Origin: Piper betle
Lineage: Eukaryota > Streptophyta > Magnoliopsida > Piperales > Piperaceae
NCBI GenBank assembly: GCA_033002965.1
Contig: JAURVB010012328.1
Span: forward strand, 209,833 to 273,832
Length of the DNA: 64,000 bases
Direction of reading: 5' to 3'
The position numbers were made by a program, and so were the translations under genes. Shown piece after piece: positions 1 through 10,776 of this stretch. Under the pieces are notes generated by a model, which saw only the letters and a program-made list of their open reading frames with translations, did no database searches and had not been told where the DNA came from. Each line of letters starts with the position of its first letter. The first letter of the stretch is position 1.

Positions 1-544
1 CTACAATCCTCTCCTTCACGAAGTCTAACTTCTTAAAATCTGTCCGGTCTATGAACAATCTAATAAACACTATTAGAGTTCATTAGAAAAAAAATCGTAA
101 TTTCCTAGAAAAAAGATCTTAATTTCCTAGAAAAAATTGGAACACAGTAAAAATTAAGAAAAAGGTGGCACCTTTCAAATTGATCTCTTCAATGAAAGAT
201 TTTTAGACTTAGACTTTATGATTTTTCTCTTCTTAAAAAGCTGAAAATTAAGCTTCATAGAAAGAAAAAACTAATATAATAAAATTCATACAAGATCTAA
301 GACAACAATAGAGATTTATCACTTTTAAGCAAAAAAAAGAGTAAAAAATTAAATGACAAGATAAAAAATGTAAGATTATAAAAAGATGGGACAAAAAAAT
401 AATGAAATCTATACTACTCCTAGATCTAGTATAAGAAGGGAGAGATTTATCATTTTTAATGAAAAATAAATGACAAATGGAAAAAGTGGATAAAAAATGA
501 TATTGAAGAAAGAAAAACAAAAAAAGTAATAAAATATGTTGCTT
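1..544. other. AT-rich stretch, no recognisable gene
   Basis: AT-rich sequence with A- and T-runs. The only open frames are low-complexity (rich in F, L, I, S and K), as expected by chance in such DNA. It may be part of the old retroelement to the right, but no diagnostic motif is visible. Confidence 0.5.
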
Positions 545-800
545 GTCACCACTCTTCTCAAATGTTTCCTTATCATGAAAAGAATGGTGGCCGACTGGCC
601 ATCGCCTATTACCGCTCCTCCCAAACCCTACCTTACCATGAAAAGAATAATGGTCATCGTCTGTTGCCACTCCTCCCAAACCTTACCTTATCCCAAAAAG
701 AATGGTGGTAGTCAACCGATGCCGACCGCAACTACTTCTCCCAAACCCTACCTTATCACGAATCGCCTGTCACTGCTCCTTCTCCCATACCCTAATCAAA
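545..800. repeat. Degenerate minisatellite, about 4-5 units of 55-63 bp
   Basis: The motif CTCCCAAACCCTACCTTA, followed by a version of TGAAAAGAATGGTGG, recurs near 555, 615, 672 and 740, with a decayed last copy near 785. Spacing is about 55-63 bp. Open frames through it simply follow the repeat and are not taken as genes. Confidence 0.7.
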
Positions 801-849
801 AAACTCGAAAATATCTATTATAAGGGCTTGAGTTTGATCTCAATTCTCT

Positions 850-1770
850 CGTATTTTAGGAAGCCCGTCTCAAATGCAAATTTTTATCAAATAAACCCCG
901 AACTCATTATAAGCATAAACCGACTCAGACCAGCCAGTGAACAGCCCTACTGGAGGGTGATGAATATTCTGTCTATGCTAAGAAAGATGGGGGAATACAG
1001 GGTGATTTGGATACTTTCTTACATACTTTATGTATCAATAGAACACAGTGGATTCATACTTCTCATGGAAGACCAAAGGAGTTCATGGTGGCAGGATGAA
1101 ACTAGAGTATCGTATATTGTACAGTTTAGCCTCATCTAGATTGTGTTCTTCATTACATACAAGTCATGCTACCATGCAGAGAGTGATAGCCGTTTATGCT
1201 TAGGAAGTGGCTTGCCTTTCAATGTTGGCTATTTCATCTATAGGTTGATTAAACTCTCTGGCCCTCGTCTCAATCAAGGGTTGTGGTTTCCTTCTCTAAT
1301 TGCCAAGTTGTGTTGAAGAGCACGAGTTCCTAGAGGTGCTAATGAGATGTTATCGGTTGGTCGCCCCATTGAGTTGATTCGCCAGCCCACCTAGTCGAAG
1401 CCTCCTTGTGATGATGTTATGAGAGAGCCGATGGAGCCTTGAGTTCCTTCGTCTAATGCTACTATTCCACTATCCATAGCTACCATGAGTGATCAAATGT
1501 CTTTGATTATGAATTGTCATGATAGATTTATTCGACATCAGCAAATGGTGTACTTTGCTATCAAACAAAATTAAAAAGCTTTATTTCAGTATTATAATTT
1601 AAAGTTTACCAGTTTTCCCTCTTTTCCTGAGGATTTCTTTAATGAGAGCTCTAATGTTGCGGTTCCTCCATCGAGATTGAGTGAAGATAATAATGATGGT
1701 AGTGGTGATGATGGAGACAAGGAGGCTGGTTAGATGGATAGCATGGACAAGTAGAGTTGGTTCCGACCCC
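850..1770 (+). pseudogene. Remnant of retroelement ORF resembling the 'putative plant transposon protein' domain
   Basis: Translation across frames gives broken protein. One part reads like the conserved middle of the Transposase_32-like / 'putative plant transposon protein' domain (short motifs such as HTSHATMQRVIAVYA). Downstream comes an acidic, Ser/Asn/Asp-rich tail (SEDNNDGSGDDGDKE). In plants this domain often sits in the 3' part of Athila- or Ogre-like elements and in their degraded copies. The frame is broken by several stops (for example in and after the VYA motif, and near 1574 and 1731), so nothing functional remains. The tail is followed by a retroelement-style 3' leader, which fits its place at the end of an internal region. 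The family call is from memory of the domain and is moderate; a profile search would settle it. Confidence 0.4.
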
Positions 1771-3101
1771 ATACTTTGTGCTTTAAAGGGAAGTGTTTCT
1801 TTTTATCTTTGCTTTTGATTTGAATGTTTATTTTATTCTTAAAGCATTGGGGACACTACTTTGTGTAAATTAGGGGGAGAGATTTAGTTGTTTTACTTTG
1901 TAGTTGATTAGATTTTATATTTTGTTGCTTTGTTAGGTTTGATGTACTCCTTATTTTATTTCAAGTTATTTGGCTAATTGATCTTGTTCAACGATGATGA
2001 TAAGTGCAAGATATTTTACTTTGTTTTGATGATATTTGCATAAATTAGGATTTTAACTTTATTTTATTGTTGGTTTTATTTGTAAGTAAATCCCCTATAC
2101 AATAAAATACATGATCCCTTGCTTTGATTATATAAAACTTATAGAAGTTTTTGCTATTGTTGATGCATTTAGAGAGAGTAATCTAAAATTCAAGTAGACA
2201 AATCCTGGAGGCGAAATTCTAGGTTCTTTGTTAAGAAAGAAATAGTTTAGGTGAAATTTGATTAGTGAGGGTTTTTCAAGCTAACCCATTTTATGATCTT
2301 GTTTAGCTAGTTTGAGCCTTAAAATTAACTTTATGATTTGTTTACCTTCAGAATATGGCCCTCTTTAATTTTTACTTTTCCTTGGAGATTAATTGTCCTA
2401 CCCTCACATCCTTGTGTTTAAATTCTTCTGGATTAAAAATGAGTTAGTTTATATTGGGAGAATGCATTATGGTGTTATGATAGTGTATTTTGGAAAGAGT
2501 AAATAAAAAACAAAATGTGAAATTGAGGCAAAAGATCGAGAATAAAAAAAAATTGAAAAAGAAAATATTCTTTGTAGTGGATATTATGAAAACAAAAAGA
2601 TTAGTAGAGTTGGTGGATAAATAATAATATAAACTTATTTATTTTTGGTTTTGAAGAATTTTGTTATGGGTGTGTTTTCTTGTTTACAGCATTATGTCAA
2701 TTTTTACCTTATTTTATGTCAATTTTTACCCCTAACCTAACCTCGTTACAACATATGAAATCCTATTGATCCTAATTGATGGGGAGCCTACACTAGCGAA
2801 TAGGAGATCATACTTGAACTTATTACTATCTTAATCTAGAAGTTTTAATTTTGATATGAGCTAATTTGAGTTGAGTTGAAGAAAATTATTGAGATCTACA
2901 AATTAAAATAATTAGGGATTTTAAGGATTGTTGATATTTAATGGCAAGATAAAATGTTGGGTGTTATTGAGAATATAAAAGATTTATTAGCTGGATGGTT
3001 TGTGTAAAATAAAGAGTTGTTTTTTTATTGTTGGTTTATTGTTTTAGTTTGTGTTTTGGTTGTTGTTTTGCTTGAGGACTAGTAAAAATCTATGTTTGGT
3101 A
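1771..3101 (+). mobile_element. 3' untranslated part of Athila-like element, ending in a polypurine-tract-like site
   Basis: No coding frame. Two motifs typical of the 3' ends of Athila-like elements are present. GCATTGGGGACACTACTTTG followed by TAGGGGGAGAG lies at about 1844-1882. TTGCTTGAGGACTAGTAAAA followed by TATGTTTGG lies at about 3068-3099, just before a TG start. An A-rich stretch at 2500-2570 also fits. The region is AT-rich and much decayed. Confidence 0.45.
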
Positions 3102-4631
3102 TGATAATTGTCTATTTTATATATTTTATTCCATTCTTATGTGGTTAATGATAATTAGTTCTTCTGATTTTTAGGCAGTTCAGTTTATTTTATTAGTTTT
3201 AGAGATTTTAATTTTTATTTAAAAATTATTAGTTTTAGAAATTTTAATTTTAATTTAAAAATTATTAATTTTAGTCGTTATATTAGATTATTTTGTTTAA
3301 TTTTTATTTCTCTTGAATATTTGTAGGAAATTGGAGCAAAATGTCCGGAAAGAAAAGAAAGTGCAAGTATTAAATAAAAATCAATTTATTTGAACAAAAA
3401 CCCTCAGTCGTCAATGTTAATAGAAAGGATCCATGTTTAGTAAACCTGAAGAAGACATAGGAAAGAGGTGGAAATTGAAAGAACTAAATTCGCTAATTGT
3501 AAACATTCTAACTTTTGTTAGGAAAAATTGCAAAAAAGGGCATAACGCGAATTTTAGAAGCCCAGCGCTGCGCCGTTGGTTTTTAACATTTTTTTTCACC
3601 TGTGCTCGTTCTTATGTCGTGTGGACCCATCCTTATTATTGTGGGGAGTCATATTTATAGATTAAGAAAATGGAACTGGGGGATCTTTTTCTTTCGTCTT
3701 TCTTCTCGCTCTATTCCAAAGGTGATGGATTTTTTCAAAGACGAATAATAGGAGATTTGGCAATTCAAAGATGGAGCGATAAAAAAGATATTATCATTCT
3801 TATTTACTTTGTGTTTTATTTTTAAATCATTATGAATTGTTCAAGTTTTTCTTGTTTAGTGATTTTTATTTTCTATTTTATAGAATAATTTATTTTATAC
3901 CGGAAACAAGATGGATTTTAAACCAGATATATAATATTTATTAATAGGTGAATTTTTAGTTATTTTTCTTCATGAGAATTGTGTTCTATTTTGCTAAATA
4001 CTATTTATTTATTTAATTAGTTATTATAGTATGATGATGTTCGAAGAGAGAAGTTATACTATATAATTAACTAAATAATAAATTGAGTTAACTTTGTTTG
4101 CGGGTGATCTATACAGCATAATCTTACATTGAAGGCGATTAGTTTTAATAGAAATCACTAAATATTTATATGGTCGGTTAAAACTTAGTTTGAATATGAG
4201 AATTAATTGTAACGACTTCACCTAGCTCAATTCATTTAAGAAAAAAATTAATGAAGATTTTATCCGATAATTTAATTTTTTCTAAGATAATTAATTTTAT
4301 CGAAAATATGGAGAATTAAATAATAGGAAGTCCACTATCTCATAAGAAAAATAATTGTGGTTCATTTATGAAAATTATTTTGTAAGTATTTTGTTCAAGT
4401 GAAATTAAGTTTCTTGTTTAACATTTGTATAATAAGAAAGCCCAGATTTTTATATTAGACTCTTTGTTTTATTTTTATTTTATTTTAGATTAGGACTTAA
4501 ATAAAAATTCTAAATATTTGCTAATTTTTGTTTTCGATAATTTGGTCTAAAATTTTTAATTGAATTAATAAACTCTCTTTGTGGGAATGATACTTCGGTC
4601 ATCATTTTATTGCTCGAGTATGATGAGTACA
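3102..4631 (+). mobile_element. Probable 3' LTR of the Athila-like element
   Basis: It begins TGATAATTGTC directly after the polypurine-like site. Its far end holds CTCTCTTTGTGGGAATGATAC (about 4572-4592) followed by a run to GAGTACA. This resembles the 'ctctgtgggaacgatac' signature near the right end of many Athila LTRs and matches the related element at 45640-45726. The right boundary (4631) is inferred from a CA end, and no target duplication was confirmed. Confidence 0.45.
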
Positions 4632-5130
4632 TCTGCCATATACAATACAATAAATAAATCTGTTTAACTTACAATTTGGATGATTCCTTGAATTTGAATC
4701 CCAAGTTCTTAGACTACAGCTCCTTTGCTATGTATCACAAAGTATTATTTTGGGGTAAACGAGTGCACTCTTCCGGTGATTGTAGGTTAATTGTGCAATT
4801 GCACCAATCGAATCATCGCATACATGCATGCAATTTGTGCTTGCTCCTTGAATGGTTCTAATAACAAGTATCTCATATACTCGTGTAGTCTGCTACTTTC
4901 AATTTGAAACGTAATGAAACAAAAGGCTAGACGTTGACATCTATTAGTCCGGGCCGCCAGAATGTTGAAAACGTATTTTGGGCGAGCAGACTTGGGCCCG
5001 GTTACTCGCAGCCCGTTACTCGCTTTAGAAATGCTTGTGAAAACATGAGCCTTATTTCCAGCGGACATGAATTACAAAATGTATATATTTACATAAATGG
5101 GATAGGCAGTGTTAGCATTAAAATTATACA
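4632..5130. other. Unassigned intergenic sequence
   Basis: Mixed-composition DNA between the old LTR and the 3' end of the alcohol dehydrogenase pseudogene. Short open frames occur on both strands (for example 4676-4861 plus and 4787-5068 minus). None resembles a family I know, and they overlap each other. No RNA gene or transposon end was seen. Confidence 0.4.
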
Positions 5131-5553
5131 CCCCTTTTATTACAATATTTCAATGTTTCAGTAGTCGATTAAGCATGTTTCTTGACAAAAATAATGATAT
5201 TGGCAAGCAAGAGAGAGGCCCAACCAGCTCCGTGGGAAGGAGCTTAAGTTAAAATGCAATCTTTCATGATTTATCTCTTCTGGTGAATAAGGAACATAAA
5301 AAATCTTGTTCAGCTGTACTTGATTAACATTCACGATAGCGTGAAATGAAATTAAGGAATATCGCCTTTTTAAAGATCCTATGAATGGTGATTTCACAAA
5401 ATTTGTTTTTCCAATTTTGCATAATTGAACATTAGGTTTGAAATGGACTGCTGGATTGAATGAACTTAAAAAAGTGATCATCAAACTAATGGTGACCCAG
5501 CACCACTACTTGTCAAGAACAGTAAATCTATTGAATTAGTCATAACCACGTTC
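5131..5553 (-). other. Presumed 3' flank / 3' UTR of the dehydrogenase pseudogene
   Basis: Lies just downstream of the final stop of the minus-strand pseudogene. An AATAAA hexamer on the minus strand (5141-5136), about 410 bases after the stop, could be the old polyadenylation signal. A 108-codon open frame here (5158-5484 minus) has no recognisable domain and is probably chance. Confidence 0.3.
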
Positions 5554-5745
5554 CTACGACAGCTCCACAACAGCCCTACCAACAATCTTACCATTGTCAA
5601 GGTCCTCGTAAGCTTTGCCAGCTTCTTCGAATTTGCGTTTCATTGAAATCACGTTGTGAAGATTAAATATACCACTCTCAGCAAGTTAGATCACTTACAG
5701 AAGATCCTGTCTTGCGCGAGCTCCAAATGAACCAATAATCTTTAC
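5554..5745 (-). pseudogene. ADH-like pseudogene exon 8 (two stops, lost acceptor)
   Basis: The expected acceptor before GTAAAGATTATTGG reads ACCG instead of ACAG. RARQDL is followed by TAA at 5697-5695 and again at 5688-5686, each where relatives have Lys (AAA/AAG to TAA). LAESGIFNL, KFEEAGKAYEDL and the natural stop (TAG at 5556-5554) follow in frame. Confidence 0.85.
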
Positions 5746-5824
5746 CGGTAGAACATACAGATCAGATTGTGCAAATAAGACGGTGAGAAAATTCTCTTAG
5801 TACTTCCACAATTTAATCAAATAC

Positions 5825-5994
5825 TTGTCTGCCAACAAGTCGGTTAATGTCTACTTCACCAACGGCAGTGGAGACGGCGAGTCCTATCATCACAGCTTTT
5901 CCACCATCCCTGACACTTTGTGCACATGGGAGAAAGTCAGTGGTTTTCCCAATGCTTCAATTGCGACATCAACAGCCCTTCCTCCTGTTATTTC
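5825..5994 (-). pseudogene. ADH-like pseudogene exon 7 (frameshifted)
   Basis: Starts after TACAG| with EITGGRAVDVAIEALGKP. A one-base deletion near 5923-5929 shifts the rest; KAVMIGLAVSTAVGEVDINR follows in the next frame. Donor is CAA|GTAT. Confidence 0.85.
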
Positions 5995-6731
5995 CTGTAC
6001 CCCGTACGATAAACAACTTGTGTTTTCAAACAAAGGAGCCGCATGTATGAGTGACAAAACAATGGATAAAACATACACCTAAAAACACTAAAACCAAACT
6101 AAGTTCGCATGGGAATATGCAGAAGTAAATGACAGCATTCAAAAACAATTTTATGTTCCCATTTCAGGGCTTCAAATTTGAAGGCAAAACATACACCTTT
6201 TGTCCCGGAAATTGCCCACAAGTGTTGCAAAACTATAATGTAAGGTATCAGCACAACAGATTGGTAACGAGAAGAATCACAAATTTGAAAATCGCCAAAA
6301 TAATAGCAAATGATAGAAATCACTATTCGTTATTTGCAATAAGAGGATGCAAAACTTTTATAATCTGGAAGAGTAAGAGAGTATGCATTGGGATGGAAAA
6401 ACAGTAAATTCAATTCGTACTACTTTTTGCTCTAAGAATTGTCCCTAAAACAGCTACAGTATGATGGAAGGAAAATCTACTACTTTGCAACATCAGAACT
6501 AAAAGCAAATTGGGGGGGGGAGGGGTGACAAGGAGGGAAGGCGACACTTGCTGAGGGAATAATATGTTACAATATGTTTTTAATATATATGTATATATAC
6601 ATTGGGTAGTTGTGGATAGGTGGTTATGGGTAGTTCCTAAAATACCGATAAACCATTGGATGAAAAATTGACAGTCGATATAGGTTCACAAAGTTCACAA
6701 ATTAAAAAGGGTTCCACACCCTATCATTTCC

Positions 6732-6738
6732 GTGTGTA

Positions 6739-6773
<35 letters not shown>
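6732..6773. repeat. (TG)n(TA)n microsatellite in intron 6
   Basis: A TG run passes into a TA run of about 24 bases. It lies in the 1.96-kb intron between exons 6 and 7 (7954-5995), which is otherwise AT-rich with no recognised insertion. Confidence 0.85.
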
Positions 6774-7954
6774 GACCTTAGATATGTCTCTAGTTCATAC
6801 TCGTATTTGCTTAATTTATTAATGTAAATCCATAAATTAAAGTAAAAAATGGAACTCGAAGATAAAAATATGCAATTAACATAGAAAATACCAAAGAACC
6901 AAAGGTGTCAGTAGAATAAAAGATCATCTAATTATGATTTATGAATAAAAATATTAGTTTGATTGTTAATTTAAATTGAATATACATATAGTTGGTAGGT
7001 ATTATGTATAAATAATTATTTATATTAGTATTTCCAAGATCCAGGCATTTTCAAAATCTTTCCAACATTTTTCTTTAATGAATCTGAGAACCCAAAGGGC
7101 AAACCTTGCTGCAAATCCAAATATTACCAGGGATTGATTCCTCCTTAAGAATTGGAGATGGGAAGGCTTTGAATAACCAAAAAAATCTCTTTATAAATTG
7201 ATTCTCAATTGAACAGCAAAGAAGATGCAAACTTTCAAAACTATAATCCTTAAATAATTTTCCTATGCTATGTGGGTCTTATTTAACAAACAAGGGGCAT
7301 GACAAACTATACTAACAAAATGGAATAACATGTCAGACTAACGAACCAACCACCAAATATACAATCGACTTACAAATAACCTAACAGTACTATCCCACCC
7401 AAAGATTTATCATAAAGAGAAGAAAGCCTATGAAATCGATAGCAAACTTAAGTGTTGATAATTGAATATCATAAACATGAAATTTGCATCAGAAAAATTA
7501 TTAAAAATAAGATCATTATGAAATTAAATTGTTGTAATGATCACCTATGAGGAAAATGATTGAAGTATACGCCAAGAGAAAAAAATGGATATCCCTGATC
7601 ACCGGCCTAGATGTCACCCTTCCAGAGTCATAGAAAAGTTTGTGGCCAATAGGGGTAGCAAAATAGAATTTTGAACTTTTGGCTAATCCACCAGTGGCTC
7701 TGATAGGATCCATTTGCGAACCAAAAAGGACCATAAGTGAAATAAAAAGCATTTAAGATGAACATAGACAAAGCACAATGACTAATGTAAAACTGGCTTA
7801 GTAAAAAAAAATTAATAAAATGGTGAGATTTACACCATTAAAACAGATAAACAACATTCTTATGGTTAGCACTAATGTTAAGTTTTATTTTGTATCACTT
7901 CTCACAATTTCATTTAATTTCTAATCTAGAAAAAATAAATGGACAAGTATGCAC

Positions 7955-8096
7955 CTTTATTTTGTGATCAATATTTTCTTTCCTTGCATTCACTGTGTGA
8001 GTTGCTCCCAACGACTTTGCCTTTTCAAGTTTTTCATCATGAACATCAACAGCAATAATGTCAGCTCCGCCAAATGCTCGTGCTATCTGCAAACAA
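7955..8096 (-). pseudogene. ADH-like pseudogene exon 6 (Rossmann fold)
   Basis: Acceptor CCAG| at 8097, donor AAAG|GTGC. Encodes CLQIARAFGGADIIAVDVHD and the LGATHTVNA segment. This exon has no stop or frameshift. Intron phase with exons 5 and 7 agrees once the exon 5 deletion is allowed for. Confidence 0.85.
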
Positions 8097-8532
8097 CTGG
8101 ACCAGTTCATTTAAGTTATAATGATGTCTAATTAGCATAAGGACATAACAAAATTGAACAGATCCTTTGAACAAGGTTGTTTTCATGAACTATGTTTTCA
8201 TGAACTAAGTTTCAATTATGGTTTTTAATATTTTCCATCATAAAATGATGTGATTAAATCCTAGAAGTGTGTCATGCCCATGAAAATCACATTATCAAAT
8301 TCACGTACTGTTCAATTTTATTAACTGTTTCTGTAACCCATATTCCACTAACATAACTGAACAAAAGGTTCATTCAAAATAACCTAGCAAATATGCATAA
8401 AATAGGACCTAAACTGGAATAATTACAAGCATCAAAAACCTGAGAGTTAAAACTCTATCGGGTACGTGAGAAAAATGAGCTTAAATCTATCTGGTATGTC
8501 AATATAAGTAAAAAGAAGGAAAAGATAGAAAC

Positions 8533-8745
8533 CTCGATCCAACACCACCAATTCCAATGATAGCAACGATATCTCCTGAAGGAAATCAGCAGCATCCCTC
8601 ACGGGACCATAAGCAATGAAGACTGCACAACCTAAAATAGCTGATTCTGCATATGGCAATGAACTAGGAAGAGAAGCTAATGCATGTGCCAGAACAACAC
8701 AATATTCAGCAAGTCCTCCCATACTATACATGTATACAGGTTTTC
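8533..8745 (-). pseudogene. ADH-like pseudogene exon 5 (nucleotide-binding GxGxxG; frameshifted)
   Basis: Encodes KPVYMYSMGGLAEYCV and ESAILGCAVFIAYG, then loses frame by one base at about 8575-8588. GDIVAIIGIGGVGSR, the cofactor-binding turn, is read in the shifted frame. Donor is CGAG|GTTT. Confidence 0.85.
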
Positions 8746-8843
8746 CTACATAAAGGGGAAAAATAAAAAAGAAAACTGGTCAACTAAATAGATTGTCAAG
8801 ATTTAAATCGAAAAGAAATAGTACAGTGGAAGTAATAATATAC

Positions 8844-8936
8844 CACTAATTCGAAGAAAGAGGCAGGTTTGACCATCATAAAGTGTTCCTTTTGCTCGAT
8901 TATATGCAAAAAAGCTTCACATATATCTTCTTGACC
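8844..8936 (-). pseudogene. ADH-like pseudogene exon 4 (frameshifted)
   Basis: Starts after TTAG| at 8937 and ends AGTG|GTAT. It opens with GQEDIC (last structural-zinc Cys). The family's AYNRAKGTLYDG run appears only in another frame, after a homopolymer of six T (8913-8908 on the minus strand). One base is therefore missing. Confidence 0.8.
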
Positions 8937-9080
8937 CTAACTCTCAAGTAAAAGAAAGGTACACAACACATGAGTTCCATTGAAAGCCAATCATTCCAAG
9001 TTGTTGATAGATGAAAGACAGAAAGCCTCCGTCCCTAGTCCAAGGCATTGGGAGATAAAGACATATGTGCCCGCAACTAC

Positions 9081-9150
9081 CTTTATGAAGTAGAAGCAAT
9101 TTCCACAAGGCATAATGAAGGCTCCCACAACTTGAGATCCAATGGGAAGC
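9081..9150 (-). pseudogene. ADH-like pseudogene exon 3 (start of structural zinc loop)
   Basis: Bounded by TTACAG|GC and AAAG|GTAG. Encodes PIGSQVVGAFIMPCGNC then FYFIK. In relatives the Cys loop reads C-G-x-C-x-x-C; here the third Cys is Phe (TTC at 9089-9087), so one structural zinc ligand is missing. Confidence 0.85.
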
Positions 9151-9316
9151 CTGTAAGGCCATCAGCAGAATCATCAGGACAATTGTGTTCAAAGTTTCAA
9201 CCGTCTTACCATGTCCCATAAACAGTATTTAATCACAGAAGTGATCAAAATGTTCACTTCTACGCATAAGTTTATAGCAAGAGATAAGCCTAGTCAATAT
9301 AGTTACTCATCCCAAC

Positions 9317-9470
9317 CTGCTTATGATCCCAGGATCAGTTTGAGCTCCATGTTCAACTACTTCTCCCAAGATTTCGTGGCCCAAAACACAAGGACTGGCA
9401 AAGGGGATCTCTCCCTTCATCACATGGCGATCTGAGTGACAGACATCACAAGATGCACACAATTCCCATC
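9317..9470 (-). pseudogene. ADH-like pseudogene exon 2 (catalytic zinc site)
   Basis: Carries CDVCHSDRHVMKGEIPF and VLGHEILGEVVEHG, which hold the Cys, His and Glu positions of the catalytic zinc site. Using the AG at 9472-9471 keeps the frame with exon 1 but adds a few residues before the Cys motif compared with the family, so the ancestral acceptor may have moved. Donor is CAG|GTTG. Confidence 0.85.
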
Positions 9471-9502
9471 CTCGTTAAAGGCGCAAAAGTATATATGACT
9501 CC

Positions 9503-10077
9503 TTCACTGTTATTATATGACAAAAGTAAATGAAAATTAACAACAACCAATTAGCAATTTAAGTTTAAAGCATAGCCAATCGGAAAGAACGCTATGAAGT
9601 GTTGGCTCATAATAGAATCTAAGCGAACAAACACTTCTTCAATCTCTTAACCAACCATGAGTCATCATTCAACACAAACATGACCTATCAAAGTTAAAAG
9701 AATTCACTCTTTCACTGTCTTTATATGACTAGAGTATATGAAAAGTTCACAATCCAATAGCAATTCAAGTTTAAAGCACCCCTTTGGTATTGATCAAGAC
9801 AGCCAATTGGAATGAGTTGTACAAAGCAACCTTTTTCCAACCATGATTATCATTCAACAGAAAAATCAATTAATCAAAGTTAAAGAACTCTACCCTTCAC
9901 TGTTTTTTTATGAGTAGAGTGTATAAGAAAAATTAGCAACAGTCCATCAGCAATTCAAGTTTATAGCATCCCTTTGGTTTTATCAAGAGCGTCAGCCAAT
10001 TGGAATGAATTCTAGAAAAGATCCCTTAACCATACACCATTCATCATTCAAGACAAACATCCATTCGTCAAAGTTTT
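9503..10077. repeat. Three diverged tandem copies of about 180-208 bp in intron 1
   Basis: Each copy starts with TTCACTGT at 9503, 9711 and 9896. Each then holds, in order, a version of TATATGACTAGAGTATATGA, AGCAATTCAAGTTTAAAGCA, AGCCAATTGGAATGA, CAACCATGA.TCATCATTCA and ATCAAAGTTAAA. The copies differ at many bases and by indels, so the duplications are old. Confidence 0.8.
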
Positions 10078-10151
10078 CCACGCATACGACTTACATAAGC
10101 ATAAGCAGAGCAAGAAAGAGAAGAGAGTAAGAAGAGAGGATAGGAAACAAC

Positions 10152-10383
10152 CTTTGGTCTTGATCAGCACCTCGCCGGCCTTGGGACGGGGTATGTGGAA
10201 GTCCTCGACGGTGAGGGGCTTGTTGGACTCCCAGAAGACGACCGCCCGCATGAAGGAAAGGCCATTGCCGAGATGATAGCCGCCGACATCGCCGTGGGAG
10301 AACCATCTCTGATGCAGTTTTTGGGGAGCCAGAAGCGATTGTCGATTGCGCAAGCAGACGAAAAGGGTAGAGAATACGGCCAT
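10152..10383 (-). pseudogene. ADH-like pseudogene exon 1 (start, transit peptide, N-terminus)
   Basis: Starts at the ATG at 10383 and ends at AAAG|GTTG. About 43 residues precede the conserved MRAVVFWE start of the enzyme. That leader is rich in Arg, Ser, Leu and Gln with few acidic residues, which suggests a mitochondrial or plastid transit peptide. The open frame is intact. It is more GC-rich than the later exons. Confidence 0.85.
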
Positions 10384-10514
10384 GGACGAAGGGACGACGA
10401 AGATCGAAGAAGAAGCAACAGCCTTTTTTGGATAAGATCAGAGATATGAATAAATCAATCAATCAAAAAAAGATTGATAGTCGTGAAAATTGAAAGTAAG
10501 TATCTCATTAGTTT

Positions 10515-10641
10515 TTAGGGGATCCCTTACAAACCAAATCATGGCATATGTTATGAGGGGATCCCTTACAAACCAAATCAATCAATCGAAGTCCCTGTTT
10601 ATGGCTTATGTTATGAGGGATCCCTTACAAACCAAATCAAA
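10515..10641. repeat. Direct repeats upstream of the dehydrogenase pseudogene
   Basis: GGGATCCCTTACAAACCAAA occurs three times (starting near 10518, 10558 and 10618). The first two are followed by a version of ATGGCTTATGTTATGAG. The block lies about 135-260 bp upstream of the start codon, in what would have been the promoter. No clear TATA box was seen. Confidence 0.8.
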
Positions 10642-10776
10642 TTCGTAACACCGTAATTTCGCAACTCACTAAATCCTAATGCTGGGCCAAGATTGGACGG
10701 AAAGTAGATATAAAATATTGATCGTAATACGATCTATTTCTTAGTCGGTTAACCTAAATGAATGGTGAACACAAAC

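Larger units (their letters stand above)
5554..10383 (-). pseudogene. GroES-like zinc-binding alcohol dehydrogenase pseudogene, eight exons
   Basis: Medium-chain dehydrogenase/reductase; the closest family I recognise is Arabidopsis At5g63620 and its orthologues. Exons on the minus strand: 10383-10152, 9470-9317, 9150-9081, 8936-8844, 8745-8533, 8096-7955, 5994-5825 and 5745-5554. All introns begin GT and all but the last end AG. The translated pieces give, in order: a presumed organelle-targeting N-terminus, MRAVVFWESNKPLT, the catalytic-zinc region (CDVCHSD, GHEILGEVVEHG), part of the structural-zinc loop (PCGNC), the NAD(P)-binding GIGGVG motif, AFGGADIIAVDV, and a C-terminal substrate-domain tail. 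Lesions: single-base deletions in exons 4, 5 and 7, two in-frame TAA codons in exon 8, an AG-to-CG change at the exon 8 acceptor, and Cys to Phe at a structural zinc ligand. Introns are kept, so this is a decayed or duplicated gene, not a retrocopy. It could still be transcribed. Confidence 0.9.

Noticed and set aside
248..679. A 143-codon minus-strand open frame
   Set aside because: Phe/Leu/Ile/Ser-rich translation of AT-rich DNA, partly over a minisatellite; no domain.
5158..5484. A 108-codon minus-strand open frame downstream of the dehydrogenase
   Set aside because: No recognisable domain; best explained as 3' flank of the pseudogene.
7516..7752. A 78-codon minus-strand open frame in intron 6
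   Set aside because: Inside an intron, hydrophobic AT-derived content, no splice context joining it to the exons.
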